DNA of 29,142 nt from Deltaproteobacteria bacterium (GTDB taxonomy: Bacteria; Myxococcota; B64-G9), in the NCBI GenBank assembly GCA_003647095.1, contig QMME01000005.1:1-29142 (forward strand), written 5' to 3'. Shown piece after piece: positions 7,326 to 14,747 of the stretch; position 1 is the first letter of the stretch, and each line of letters begins with the position of its first letter. The position numbers and the translations under genes were made by a program. Under the pieces are notes generated by a model that saw only the letters and a list, made by a program, of their open reading frames with translations, had not been told where the DNA came from and made no database searches.

Positions 7326-8579
7326 ATGAAATACCTGTACGGCGACCTGACAGAGTTCCCAGCCCAGGAGGACACCCTGCAGCTGCTGCGCGACATGGTC
7401 GACATGTCCGTCAAGGTCCTGGGACTCGACGAGCAGATCGAGAACCTGCGCGAGCAGATGCAGTCCCGGCGCGAGTGGCTGGCCGCCTTCATGGAGGAGA
7501 TCGACGCCTTCAAGCAGGACCTGCTCGGCTACATCGAGCGCAGCGCCGCCAACCGGCAAGAGCAACAGAAGACGCTGCTGGCCATAGCCCACAGCTGCTC
7601 CAACCAGGTGAACCGCGCCATCAAGCAGGGCAAGGCAGAGGTAATCGCCGAGGCCGAGCGGGTGCTGGCCGATCTGCAGGCCCGCCTGCAGGCCCAGCAG
7701 CAGGCCTGCCGACAGGCCTTCCAGCAGTTCTTCCGCCCGGCCTTGCTGCCGCTGCAGGCCAACCGCTTGCATTGTCTACTGGACGATTCCGCTTACCGGG
7801 TCTCGGTGGAGATTACCGACGTGGCCGGCATCTGTTGCACCTACGCGGTAGATGCCTCCGCGGTGGAGATGTTTTCCCAGCCCCGTCGCTTCGCCGACAT
7901 CCTGCCCGGCAAGCACGAAATCCCGGTGGGACTGAAAAAGGCCTGGTTGAAGCGGGAGCCGGTGGCCCATTCGCAACGCCTGGATGACACCCTGCTGGCC
8001 GAGATAAACGACAGCGACGAGCGGGTCAGCATGAGATTCATACGCCGGCAGGCCGCCTCCGGTGATGGGTTGTTGGTGCGCATGTCCAAGAACGACCCGC
8101 AGTCCGTGGAGCTGTTTCGTATCGACGACAGCGGCCAGCCCGAACCCGTGGATCGCCAGCTGCTTGGACCGGAGCACATCGACACCCTGCAATTGCTCTG
8201 GCAGCAACTGCAGCCGTCGCTGCTGGCCCTCTACCGCTGTGGCGGCACCCTGTCTACCGTCAGCCTGGACGGCCGGGACGTGTTGGACAAGCAACTGGTT
8301 CCCGAGCTGGTGAAACGACTGGTACACTTCCTGGCTCCCACCATCCGGGAGATAGACGCCCGCAGTCCCTCCCCGCTGGAACTGTGCCTGAAGCTGGAAC
8401 ACGAGTCCGGCCGTCGCGAGGAGTTGTACGTTTCCAAGAAGGAGCTGGCCGAGAAGATTTGCCGGCTGAGCACGTCCCGGCGGGCCCTGTTCACCCCCCT
8501 GGGAATCGATCCCAACCTCGGCGAGCCCACCGGTGAAGACCCCCTCGATGACGGTCCCACCCTGCCCGACTCCGGCTAG
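7326..8579 (+). CDS. Uncharacterised coiled-coil protein
   Basis: 417 residues from the ATG at 7326 (MKYLYGDLTEFPAQED); an in-frame GTG at 7302 is the alternative. I do not recognise a named family, although the opening YGDxTxFP resembles uncharacterised proteins I associate with Myxococcota-type genomes (recollection, not checked). Residues about 15-140 are charged and helical (Gln/Glu/Arg/Leu heptads), a likely coiled coil. Residues about 150-380 look like mixed alpha/beta, with several short hydrophobic strands, and the tail is acidic and Pro/Gly/Asp rich. There is no signal peptide, membrane helix or obvious catalytic motif, so a soluble cytoplasmic protein is expected. It is convergent with fabH (14 bp between the two stops) and divergent from gyrA. 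Codon use matches its neighbours, so recent transfer is not suggested. Confidence 0.85.
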   Translation: MKYLYGDLTEFPAQEDTLQLLRDMVDMSVKVLGLDEQIENLREQMQSRREWLAAFMEEIDAFKQDLLGYIERSAANRQEQQKTLLAIAHSCSNQVNRAIKQGKAEVIAEAERVLADLQARLQAQQQACRQAFQQFFRPALLPLQANRLHCLLDDSAYRVSVEITDVAGICCTYAVDASAVEMFSQPRRFADILPGKHEIPVGLKKAWLKREPVAHSQRLDDTLLAEINDSDERVSMRFIRRQAASGDGLLVRMSKNDPQSVELFRIDDSGQPEPVDRQLLGPEHIDTLQLLWQQLQPSLLALYRCGGTLSTVSLDGRDVLDKQLVPELVKRLVHFLAPTIREIDARSPSPLELCLKLEHESGRREELYVSKKELAEKICRLSTSRRALFTPLGIDPNLGEPTGEDPLDDGPTLPDSG

Positions 8580-8593
8580 CCGACAAGACTCCT

Positions 8594-9589
8594 TTACCAG
8601 CGCAGCAGCGCCGCGGCCCAGGTGAAGCCGGCGCCGAACGAGGCCAGCAGCACCAGGTGCCCGCGCTGCAGCTTTCCCTGGAGACAGGCGTCACGCAGAC
8701 ACAGGGGAATGCTGGCTGCCGTGGTGTTGCCGACCTTGTCGATGTTGGAAAACACCTTCTCGGCTGGCATGCCGATCTGCTTGGCCACGGCCTCGGTGAT
8801 GCGTTGGTTGGCCTGGTGGGGCACGAACAGATCGATGTCATCCACGGACAGGGAATTGGCCGCCAGCGCCTCGCCTATAACTTCCGGCATGCGGCGCACC
8901 GCCTCCACGAACACGCGCCGGCCGTTCATGCGCGGGAAATGCCGGCCCTGCTCCACCATGGCGACATCCAGGCGCTGGGGGAAAAACCGCGATCCCGGCA
9001 CCTCGATCCACAACTCCCGGGCATAACGACCATCGGCATGCAGGTGCGTGGACAGGACTCCCCGCTCCGTCTCCTCGCAGGGACCCAGCACCGCCGCCCC
9101 GGCGCCGTCGCCGAACAGGCAGGCCACGTCGCGGCCGCGGGTGGTCTTGTCGAGACCGGTGGAGTGCACCTCTGCTCCCACCAGCAGGATGCGCCGGTAC
9201 TGCCCGGTCTTGATGAAGGCATCGGCCACCGCCAGTGAATATATGAACCCCGAGCACTGGTTGCGGATGTCCAGTGCCGGTATTCCCTTCAGCCCCAGCT
9301 TTTCTTGCAGGAAGCAGGCGGTTCCCGGAAAGGTGTGATCCGGAGACAGGGTGGCCAGGATGATGCAGTCGATCTCCTCCGGCGCCACCCCGGCGTCCGC
9401 CAGCGCCTGCCGGCTGGCGGGCACGGCGAGATCGCTGGCCCCGCATTCCCGGTCGATCCAGTGGCGGGTGCGAATGCCGGTTCTTTCCACGATCCACTCG
9501 TTGCTGGTCTCCATCATTTCCGCCAGCTCGTCGTTGCTGACTACCCGCGGTGGCAGATAACCACCGATGCCCAGAAACGCCGTTCGCAT
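8594..9589 (-). CDS. fabH: 3-oxoacyl-ACP synthase III (FabH-type ketoacyl synthase)
   Basis: 331 residues. FabH condenses an acyl-CoA, usually acetyl-CoA, with malonyl-ACP to start fatty acid synthesis. The thiolase-fold triad is visible: Cys112 in IRNQCSGF, His in VPHQANQRI, Asn in VGNTTAAS. The N-terminal SNEWIVERTGIRTRH is also typical. The residues just before the Cys are NQ rather than the AA common in housekeeping FabH, and the middle segment ELWIEVPGSRFFPQR is a variant form. It may therefore be a FabH paralogue with a different starter preference. The start is the ATG at 9589 behind GGGAGGGA. It lies 61 bp after gyrB on the same strand, with no other fatty acid genes nearby. Confidence 0.9.
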   Translation of the reverse strand: MRTAFLGIGGYLPPRVVSNDELAEMMETSNEWIVERTGIRTRHWIDRECGASDLAVPASRQALADAGVAPEEIDCIILATLSPDHTFPGTACFLQEKLGLKGIPALDIRNQCSGFIYSLAVADAFIKTGQYRRILLVGAEVHSTGLDKTTRGRDVACLFGDGAGAAVLGPCEETERGVLSTHLHADGRYARELWIEVPGSRFFPQRLDVAMVEQGRHFPRMNGRRVFVEAVRRMPEVIGEALAANSLSVDDIDLFVPHQANQRITEAVAKQIGMPAEKVFSNIDKVGNTTAASIPLCLRDACLQGKLQRGHLVLLASFGAGFTWAAALLRW

Positions 9590-9650
9590 GTTCCCTCCCG
9601 TCGGCCAGGCCCTAACCGACGCCAGGAGGCTTTTCGCCTCTGCTGGAAGC

Positions 9651-12098
9651 CTAGATGTCGAGGTTGGTCACATCCAGTGCATTCTTCTCTATGAACTCCC
9701 GCCTGGGTTCCACCGCGTCTCCCATCAACATGGTGAATATCTCGTCCGCGGCCACGGCGTCATCCACCCTGACCTGCAGCAGTGTCCGCGTCGTCGGGTT
9801 CATGGTGGTTTCCCAGAGCTGCTCCGGGTTCATCTCGCCCAGACCCTTGTAACGGGTGATGGTCTGGCCCTTCTGCCCCGCTTCCAACACGTGCGCTAGC
9901 AACTGGCCCAGGCCCCAGGTCTCTTCCTGTCGTTCCTTGCCGTCGCTTACCAGGTAGGGCGGACCACCGCGGCTCTCGATGGTGGCCCGCAGCTGGCGGA
10001 GTTTTTCGAAATCCGAGCGGGAAAGGAAATCACGATCGACGTAGGTCTCCTTGCGGGTTCCGTTCTCGTGGCTCTCTATGCGCAGCAGATAGCCTCCCTT
10101 GTACTGGGGGTCCTTTTCCAGGACCGGATACAGGGGCAACACCTCGGGGTGGAATCTCTCCAGGTATTCCTGGATGCTTTCTATCTGCCTGGTCAGGGCG
10201 GCCTTGTCTTCCACCGAGGCGGCGTTCATGTCGGTGGCCATGATAATGGCATCGACGATGCGCCGGTCCTTGCGCCGACCCACCTGGCCGAGGACCTCCT
10301 GGTACTGGAGAATCTCCCGGCACAGTTCTTCCAGTTCGGCGCCGGCCACGGTCTGGCCGCTTCCTCCCCCCGTGGTCACCTGCAGGCGACTGGAACCCAG
10401 GCGCAACAGGTAGTCGTCGAGTTCTTTCTGGTCCTTGAGGTACAAGGCCGTCTTGCCCTTGGTAACCCGGTAAAGTGGCGGCTGGGCGATGTAAAGGTGA
10501 CCGCGCTCGATGACCTCGCGCATTTGCCGGTAGAAGAAAGTCAGCAGCAGGGTACGGATGTGGCTGCCGTCGACATCGGCATCGGTCATGATGATGATGT
10601 TGTGATAGCGCAGCCGGGAGATGTCGTAGTCTTCCTTGCCGATCCCCGTTCCCAGGGCGGCGATCATGGTGGCCACCTCGGCAGAGGAGAGTATCTTGTC
10701 GAAGCGAGCCCTTTCCACGTTGAGAATCTTGCCGCGCAGGGGCAGTATGGCCTGGGTGGCCCTGTCCCTGCCCTGCTTGGCGCTGCCCCCGGCGCTATCG
10801 CCCTCGACCAGGAACAGTTCACTTTTGCTGGGATCCTTCTCCTGGCAATCGGCCAGCTTGCCGGGCAAGCTCATGTTCTCCAGCGCCCCCTTGCGACGCA
10901 CCATCTCCCGAGCCTTGCGCGCGGCCAGCCGGGCACGGGCGGCCTGGATGCCCTTGTTGCAAACCACCTTGGCCGTCTGCGGGTTCTCTTCCAGAAAGTC
11001 GGAAAGCTGTTCGTTGACTATGGTCTTTACTATCCCCTCCACTTCGGAGTTGCCCAGCTTGGTCTTCGTCTGGCCTTCGAACTGCGGGTCCAGCAACTTC
11101 ACCGAGATCACCGCCGTCAGTCCCTCACGAATGTCCTCCCCCTGGGGATTTTCCTTCAGGTCCTTCAGCAGTCCCTGTCTCTGGGCGTAGGCGTTTATGG
11201 TCCGCGTGAGTGCCGAGCGGAAGCCCACCAGGTGCGAGCCGCCCTCCACGGTGTTGATGTTGTTGGCGTAGGAGAAGACGTTCTCCTGGAATCCATCGTT
11301 GTACTGCAGCGCCAGCTCCACGGAGACCGAGTTGCTTTCCCCGGAAAGGTATATCACCTTCTCGTGCAGTGCGTTCTTGTTGCGATTGAGGTGCTCCACG
11401 AAGCTGACGATGCCGCCGTCGTACTTGAACTCCCGGTTCTTGCCGGAACGTTCATCCAGGAAAACGATGGCCACCCCGCGGTTGAGGAAGCTCAACTCCC
11501 GCAGGCGCCTGGCCAGGACGTCGAAGAGAAACTCGGTGGTCTCGAATATTTCGTCGTCCGGCAGAAAAGTGATCTTTGTACCGGTGCGTTCGGTCTCCCC
11601 CACCACCTGCAACGGACCCAGGGGATCGCCTCGCTGGTATTCCTGGCGCCAGATCTTGCCCTCCCGGAAGATCTCCAGCACCAGTTGCTTGCTCAAGGCG
11701 TTGACCACAGAGACACCAACACCGTGCAACCCTCCGGACACCTTGTAGGCCTTGTCATCGAACTTGCCGCCGGCATGCAGGGTGGTCATCACCACTTCCG
11801 CAGCTGGCTTTCCCTCGGTCTTGTGCATATCCACGGGAATGCCACGACCGTTGTCTTCCACGGTAACCCGGTTGTCCGAGTGAATGGTCACCTTGATCTC
11901 ATCACAGTATCCAGCCAGTGCCTCGTCGATGGAGTTGTCCACTACCTCGTACACCAGGTGGTGGAGACCTTCGAGCGAGGTCGAGCCGATGTACATGGCC
12001 GGCCGTTTTCTAACCGCCTCCAGTCCGGCCAGCACCTTTATCTTGTCGGCATCGTACTTTCTATCCGGCGAGGTGTTTACAGGTTGCTTTTCTTCCAT
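9651..12098 (-). CDS. gyrB: DNA gyrase subunit B
   Basis: 815 residues, the long Gram-negative form. GyrB hydrolyses ATP and carries the metal-binding Toprim domain of gyrase. GHKL motifs are in order: EVVDNSIDEAL, DNGRGIPV, and GGLHGVGVSVVNALS near residue 120. Toprim motifs are EGDSAGGSAKQGRD and DADVDGSHIRTLLL; the C-terminal tail has RYKGLGEMNPEQLWETTMNP. Between Toprim and the tail is the extra segment of about 170 residues found in proteobacterial GyrB. The start is the ATG at 12098, with AGGAAG upstream. It follows recF after a 134-bp AT-rich gap containing its own promoter, and precedes fabH. Confidence 0.98.
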   Translation of the reverse strand: MEEKQPVNTSPDRKYDADKIKVLAGLEAVRKRPAMYIGSTSLEGLHHLVYEVVDNSIDEALAGYCDEIKVTIHSDNRVTVEDNGRGIPVDMHKTEGKPAAEVVMTTLHAGGKFDDKAYKVSGGLHGVGVSVVNALSKQLVLEIFREGKIWRQEYQRGDPLGPLQVVGETERTGTKITFLPDDEIFETTEFLFDVLARRLRELSFLNRGVAIVFLDERSGKNREFKYDGGIVSFVEHLNRNKNALHEKVIYLSGESNSVSVELALQYNDGFQENVFSYANNINTVEGGSHLVGFRSALTRTINAYAQRQGLLKDLKENPQGEDIREGLTAVISVKLLDPQFEGQTKTKLGNSEVEGIVKTIVNEQLSDFLEENPQTAKVVCNKGIQAARARLAARKAREMVRRKGALENMSLPGKLADCQEKDPSKSELFLVEGDSAGGSAKQGRDRATQAILPLRGKILNVERARFDKILSSAEVATMIAALGTGIGKEDYDISRLRYHNIIIMTDADVDGSHIRTLLLTFFYRQMREVIERGHLYIAQPPLYRVTKGKTALYLKDQKELDDYLLRLGSSRLQVTTGGGSGQTVAGAELEELCREILQYQEVLGQVGRRKDRRIVDAIIMATDMNAASVEDKAALTRQIESIQEYLERFHPEVLPLYPVLEKDPQYKGGYLLRIESHENGTRKETYVDRDFLSRSDFEKLRQLRATIESRGGPPYLVSDGKERQEETWGLGQLLAHVLEAGQKGQTITRYKGLGEMNPEQLWETTMNPTTRTLLQVRVDDAVAADEIFTMLMGDAVEPRREFIEKNALDVTNLDI

Positions 12099-12124
12099 TG
12101 GTAACTTCCTGTTTTTACATAATT

Positions 12125-12151
12125 ATTATACATCCAACAGGCACATTTCAA
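12125..12151 (-). promoter_or_regulatory. gyrB promoter
   Basis: TTGAAA (12146-12151) and a perfect TATAAT (12125-12130) with a 15-bp spacer. TAATAA, overlapping it, gives a 17-bp spacer. The leader to the gyrB ATG would be about 20 nt. Confidence 0.55.
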
Positions 12152-12201
12152 ACTACCATGCCAGGGCCGGCAGTTCAAGCAAAAAAGAGGTCCCGGTTTA
12201 T

Positions 12202-12219
12202 ATAAAATTGTAATTTTAT
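12202..12219. repeat. AT-only palindrome in the recF-gyrB gap
   Basis: ATAAAAT-TGTA-ATTTTAT, an 18-bp inverted repeat of almost only A and T in a high-GC genome. It lies about 14-31 bp past the recF stop. A T-run follows about 20 nt further in the recF direction (AAAAAAG on the plus strand at 12181), so weak termination is possible. Confidence 0.5.
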
Positions 12220-12232
12220 CAATATGTTACAC

Positions 12233-13330
12233 TTACCTTTTTGCTTCGATTACCCCCTGGTCGACCTCCAGCAGCCGGGCCTCGGCAGCCAGCAGTTGGC
12301 TGGCATACTGAGGATCGGTGGTCGTAAGCATCACCTGGTTGCCCATTTCCAGCAACCTGGAAAACAACCTGCCACGCCTGCCGCTGTCCAGCTCGCTGGA
12401 TACGTCGTCGAGCAGAAGGACGGGCAACCGTCCGTCCATGTCCCGCAACCACTCCACGACAGCCATGAGCAGTGCCAGGGCACAGCTGCGTTGCTCCCCC
12501 TGGGAAGCCAGTTTCCTGGCATCGCGACCGGCTATGTCCATTTGCAGGTCGTCGAATTGCGGTCCCCGGCTGGTGTATCCCAGGCGCTCGTCCCTTGTCC
12601 TGACGGCCTGCAGCACCTGGTACAAGTCCCCTTTTTCACCGCCCTGCCGCCGGCTGCCCGAAACATAGGTCACGGTCATCTCCTCACTGGTTCCGGAGAT
12701 GCTCTCGTAGGCCCGCCGTGCCAAAGGAGCCAGCTGTTCAACCGCCTGTCGGCGTGCTTGAGACAATGGCTCCGCCAGCCGGCACAGTTGCTCCGTGTAG
12801 CTATCCAGCATCTCCCGGTAGCCGGGACGTTTTTCCTTCAACAGGCTGTTTCGCGAACGCAGAACCCTCTGGAAAGCGCGAACCCTCTCCAGATGATCCG
12901 CTCGGTGCAGCATCAATGCCCGATCCAGGAAATTTCTTCTTCTCTCCGGAGAACCCTTTATCATGGACAGGTCGTCCGGCGTGAAGGCCATGCTGAGGCA
13001 GTTGACGACGTAGCTGGACACCTTCTTGACCAGCCTTCCTCCCAGCCAGGCCGTACGCCCGCCACCATGGATTTTCACCCTTTGTCCGAGCGGCGTGTTT
13101 ACATCCCCGCTGGTAATTTCCACCTGCGACCAGTCACATCCCTGCCTGATCACATCGCGCAATCGTACCTGCCTGAAGGAACGCAGCGAGGTGGCCAGAT
13201 AGATCGCCTCCAGGGTGCTGGTCTTTCCCGAACCGTTCCGTCCCACCAGTACATTGGCGGTGGGCGCCAGCTGTATTTCCTGGTTGGCCAGGTTGCGGAA
13301 ATTTTCCGTCTTTAGGCTCTTTACCGGCAA
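12233..13330 (-). CDS. recF: DNA replication and repair protein RecF
   Basis: 365 residues. RecF is an SMC-like ABC ATPase that, with RecO and RecR, loads RecA at gapped DNA. Walker A is VGRNGSGKTS, the signature is ASQGEQRSCALALL, and Walker B is VLLLDDVSSELD. The start chosen is the TTG at 13330, with AGGGGA upstream, because it puts FRN at the family's usual distance from Met. A TTG at 13345 overlaps the dnaN stop as TTGA and would add five residues, but it lacks a ribosome site. It lies directly downstream of dnaN, in the common dnaA-dnaN-recF-gyrB order. Confidence 0.95.
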   Translation of the reverse strand: MPVKSLKTENFRNLANQEIQLAPTANVLVGRNGSGKTSTLEAIYLATSLRSFRQVRLRDVIRQGCDWSQVEITSGDVNTPLGQRVKIHGGGRTAWLGGRLVKKVSSYVVNCLSMAFTPDDLSMIKGSPERRRNFLDRALMLHRADHLERVRAFQRVLRSRNSLLKEKRPGYREMLDSYTEQLCRLAEPLSQARRQAVEQLAPLARRAYESISGTSEEMTVTYVSGSRRQGGEKGDLYQVLQAVRTRDERLGYTSRGPQFDDLQMDIAGRDARKLASQGEQRSCALALLMAVVEWLRDMDGRLPVLLLDDVSSELDSGRRGRLFSRLLEMGNQVMLTTTDPQYASQLLAAEARLLEVDQGVIEAKR

Positions 13331-13341
13331 CTGTCCCCTGT

Positions 13342-14451
13342 TCAAATGCGCATGGGCATGATCACGCAGGTATAGGAATCGTCACCGACCGGCCTGAATA
13401 CCCCCGGTGAGAGATCGTCTTCCAGCGACACCATCACCTCGTCTTCCGACATGGCCGACAGGGCGTCTATCAGGTACTTGGCATTGAAGCCGACCGTCAT
13501 CTCATCACCGCCGTACTCGACGTCGATCTGCTCGCGGGCCTCGCCCATGTCCGGATTGGAGCTGGTAACCAGCAGTTTTCCCTTGCTGATGACGAGTTTC
13601 AGACCCAGGTTTTTATTGGAGGAGAAAACGCTCACCCGGCGCAGGCTCTCCATCAACTCTTTTCGTGATAGCTTGACGTTCACCTTCTGTTCACCGGGAA
13701 CCACCTGACGGTAATCGGGGAACTGTCCTTCCAGCAGTCGCATCACCACCGTCACCTCGGCCTGGATGAAGACGAAGTTGTTGCCATGGTGCCCTATCTT
13801 GACCGCACCCTCCTCGGCCTCGAGAATCCGCCGCATCTCCACCAGGCCCTTGCGGGGAATAAGAATACCCTCCTTCAAGCTTGGTCCGGCACCTCCCGAG
13901 GCCATGTCTTTTTCCACCATCGCCAGGCGATGCCCGTCGGTTGCCGTCATGCGGTACTTGCCATCGATCTTCTCGAGGAAGGAACCGTTCAGGTTGTAGC
14001 GCGATTCGTCCGTGGATACGGCAAAGGATGTTTTCTCTATCATTTGCTGCAAGTCGTCGCCGGAAACCTCCACCAGTTCGACATCGCTGATGTCCGGCAA
14101 CTGCTGAAAATCTTCCGCCGGCATTCCCAGAAGCTTGTACTCGTTGCTCCCGCACCTGACCTGGGCCCAGTTGTTTTCCAGTTTCTTGACATGAACAGGC
14201 TGGTTCTTCAGGCCCCGGACTATCTCGTACAGGTACCTGGCGTTAACGGTGAGAGAACCGGCCTGCTTGACCTCGGCCGGATGCCGACAGGTCATTCCCA
14301 CCTCCAGGTCGGTGGCCATCAGTTTTATCGAATCATCGACGGTTTCAAAAAGCACATTGGAGAGAATAGGCATGGCCGTGCGTCTTTCGACGATGCCCTG
14401 GGCACGGTACAACCCCTTGGCCAGATTATCGGACTCGATGACGAATTCCAT
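13342..14451 (-). CDS. dnaN: DNA polymerase III beta sliding clamp
   Basis: 369 residues, the normal clamp length with three similar domains. The clamp encircles DNA and tethers polymerase III and repair enzymes. Typical segments are RRTAMPILSNVLFE early, MTATDGHRLAMVEKD in the middle domain and the terminal CVIMPMRI. It starts at the ATG at 14451 behind GGAGGG, 296 bp after dnaA, and it is tightly joined to recF. Confidence 0.98.
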   Translation of the reverse strand: MEFVIESDNLAKGLYRAQGIVERRTAMPILSNVLFETVDDSIKLMATDLEVGMTCRHPAEVKQAGSLTVNARYLYEIVRGLKNQPVHVKKLENNWAQVRCGSNEYKLLGMPAEDFQQLPDISDVELVEVSGDDLQQMIEKTSFAVSTDESRYNLNGSFLEKIDGKYRMTATDGHRLAMVEKDMASGGAGPSLKEGILIPRKGLVEMRRILEAEEGAVKIGHHGNNFVFIQAEVTVVMRLLEGQFPDYRQVVPGEQKVNVKLSRKELMESLRRVSVFSSNKNLGLKLVISKGKLLVTSSNPDMGEAREQIDVEYGGDEMTVGFNAKYLIDALSAMSEDEVMVSLEDDLSPGVFRPVGDDSYTCVIMPMRI

Positions 14452-14546
14452 AACGACCCTCCATTAACCGCTAGGCTGCCCGTCGGCAGCGAATCCACTC
14501 GATGTCGACTTCCCTAATACTTCTCTATTTAGAATTAAAAAACCAG

Positions 14547-14558
14547 TATTAGTAGTAG
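14547..14558 (+). other. TAG triplet run resembling a DnaA-trio element
   Basis: TATTAGTAGTAG followed by a short GC patch (GCCG). Known DnaA-trios are repeats of 3'-GAT-5' (that is, 5'-TAG) beside the unwinding site. The matching DnaA box normally next to the GC patch is poor here (GTGTCACAA). Confidence 0.4.
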
Positions 14559-14671
14559 GCCGTGTCACAAGATTGAAATGGTTGGTAAAGGCAGTGTCTA
14601 CGTGGTTTTTCTGGCAACAGCGGGTTGTAGAGAAATTGTGAGGAAAATGTTGATGGGTGACGCGTCCCGAG

Positions 14672-14712
14672 TTGTTCACAGTGTTTCCACCCGGTGAAAC
14701 GCATTTTCCACC
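14672..14712 (+). other. Cluster of three DnaA-box-like sequences
   Basis: TTGTTCACA (14672-14680, two mismatches to TTATCCACA), GTTTCCACC (14683-14691, three mismatches) and TTTTCCACC (14704-14712, two mismatches). All are on the same strand. The last two share TTTCCACC exactly, 21 bp apart, about two helical turns. Confidence 0.4.
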
Positions 14713-14747
14713 GACATTACCCCAGCCGTGCCAGTAAACTCTTTCAC

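Larger units (their letters stand above)
14452..14747. other. dnaN-dnaA intergenic region, candidate unwinding part of oriC
   Basis: No gene is supported in these 296 bp. The part next to dnaN (about 14511-14560) is AT-rich. It contains an inverted repeat, CTAATAC (14514-14520) with GTATTAG (14546-14552), and the run TAT-TAG-TAG-TAG (14547-14558). The part next to dnaA has three same-strand DnaA-box-like sequences (14672-14712). The dnaN promoter must also lie here; no clear one was picked out. Confidence 0.5.
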
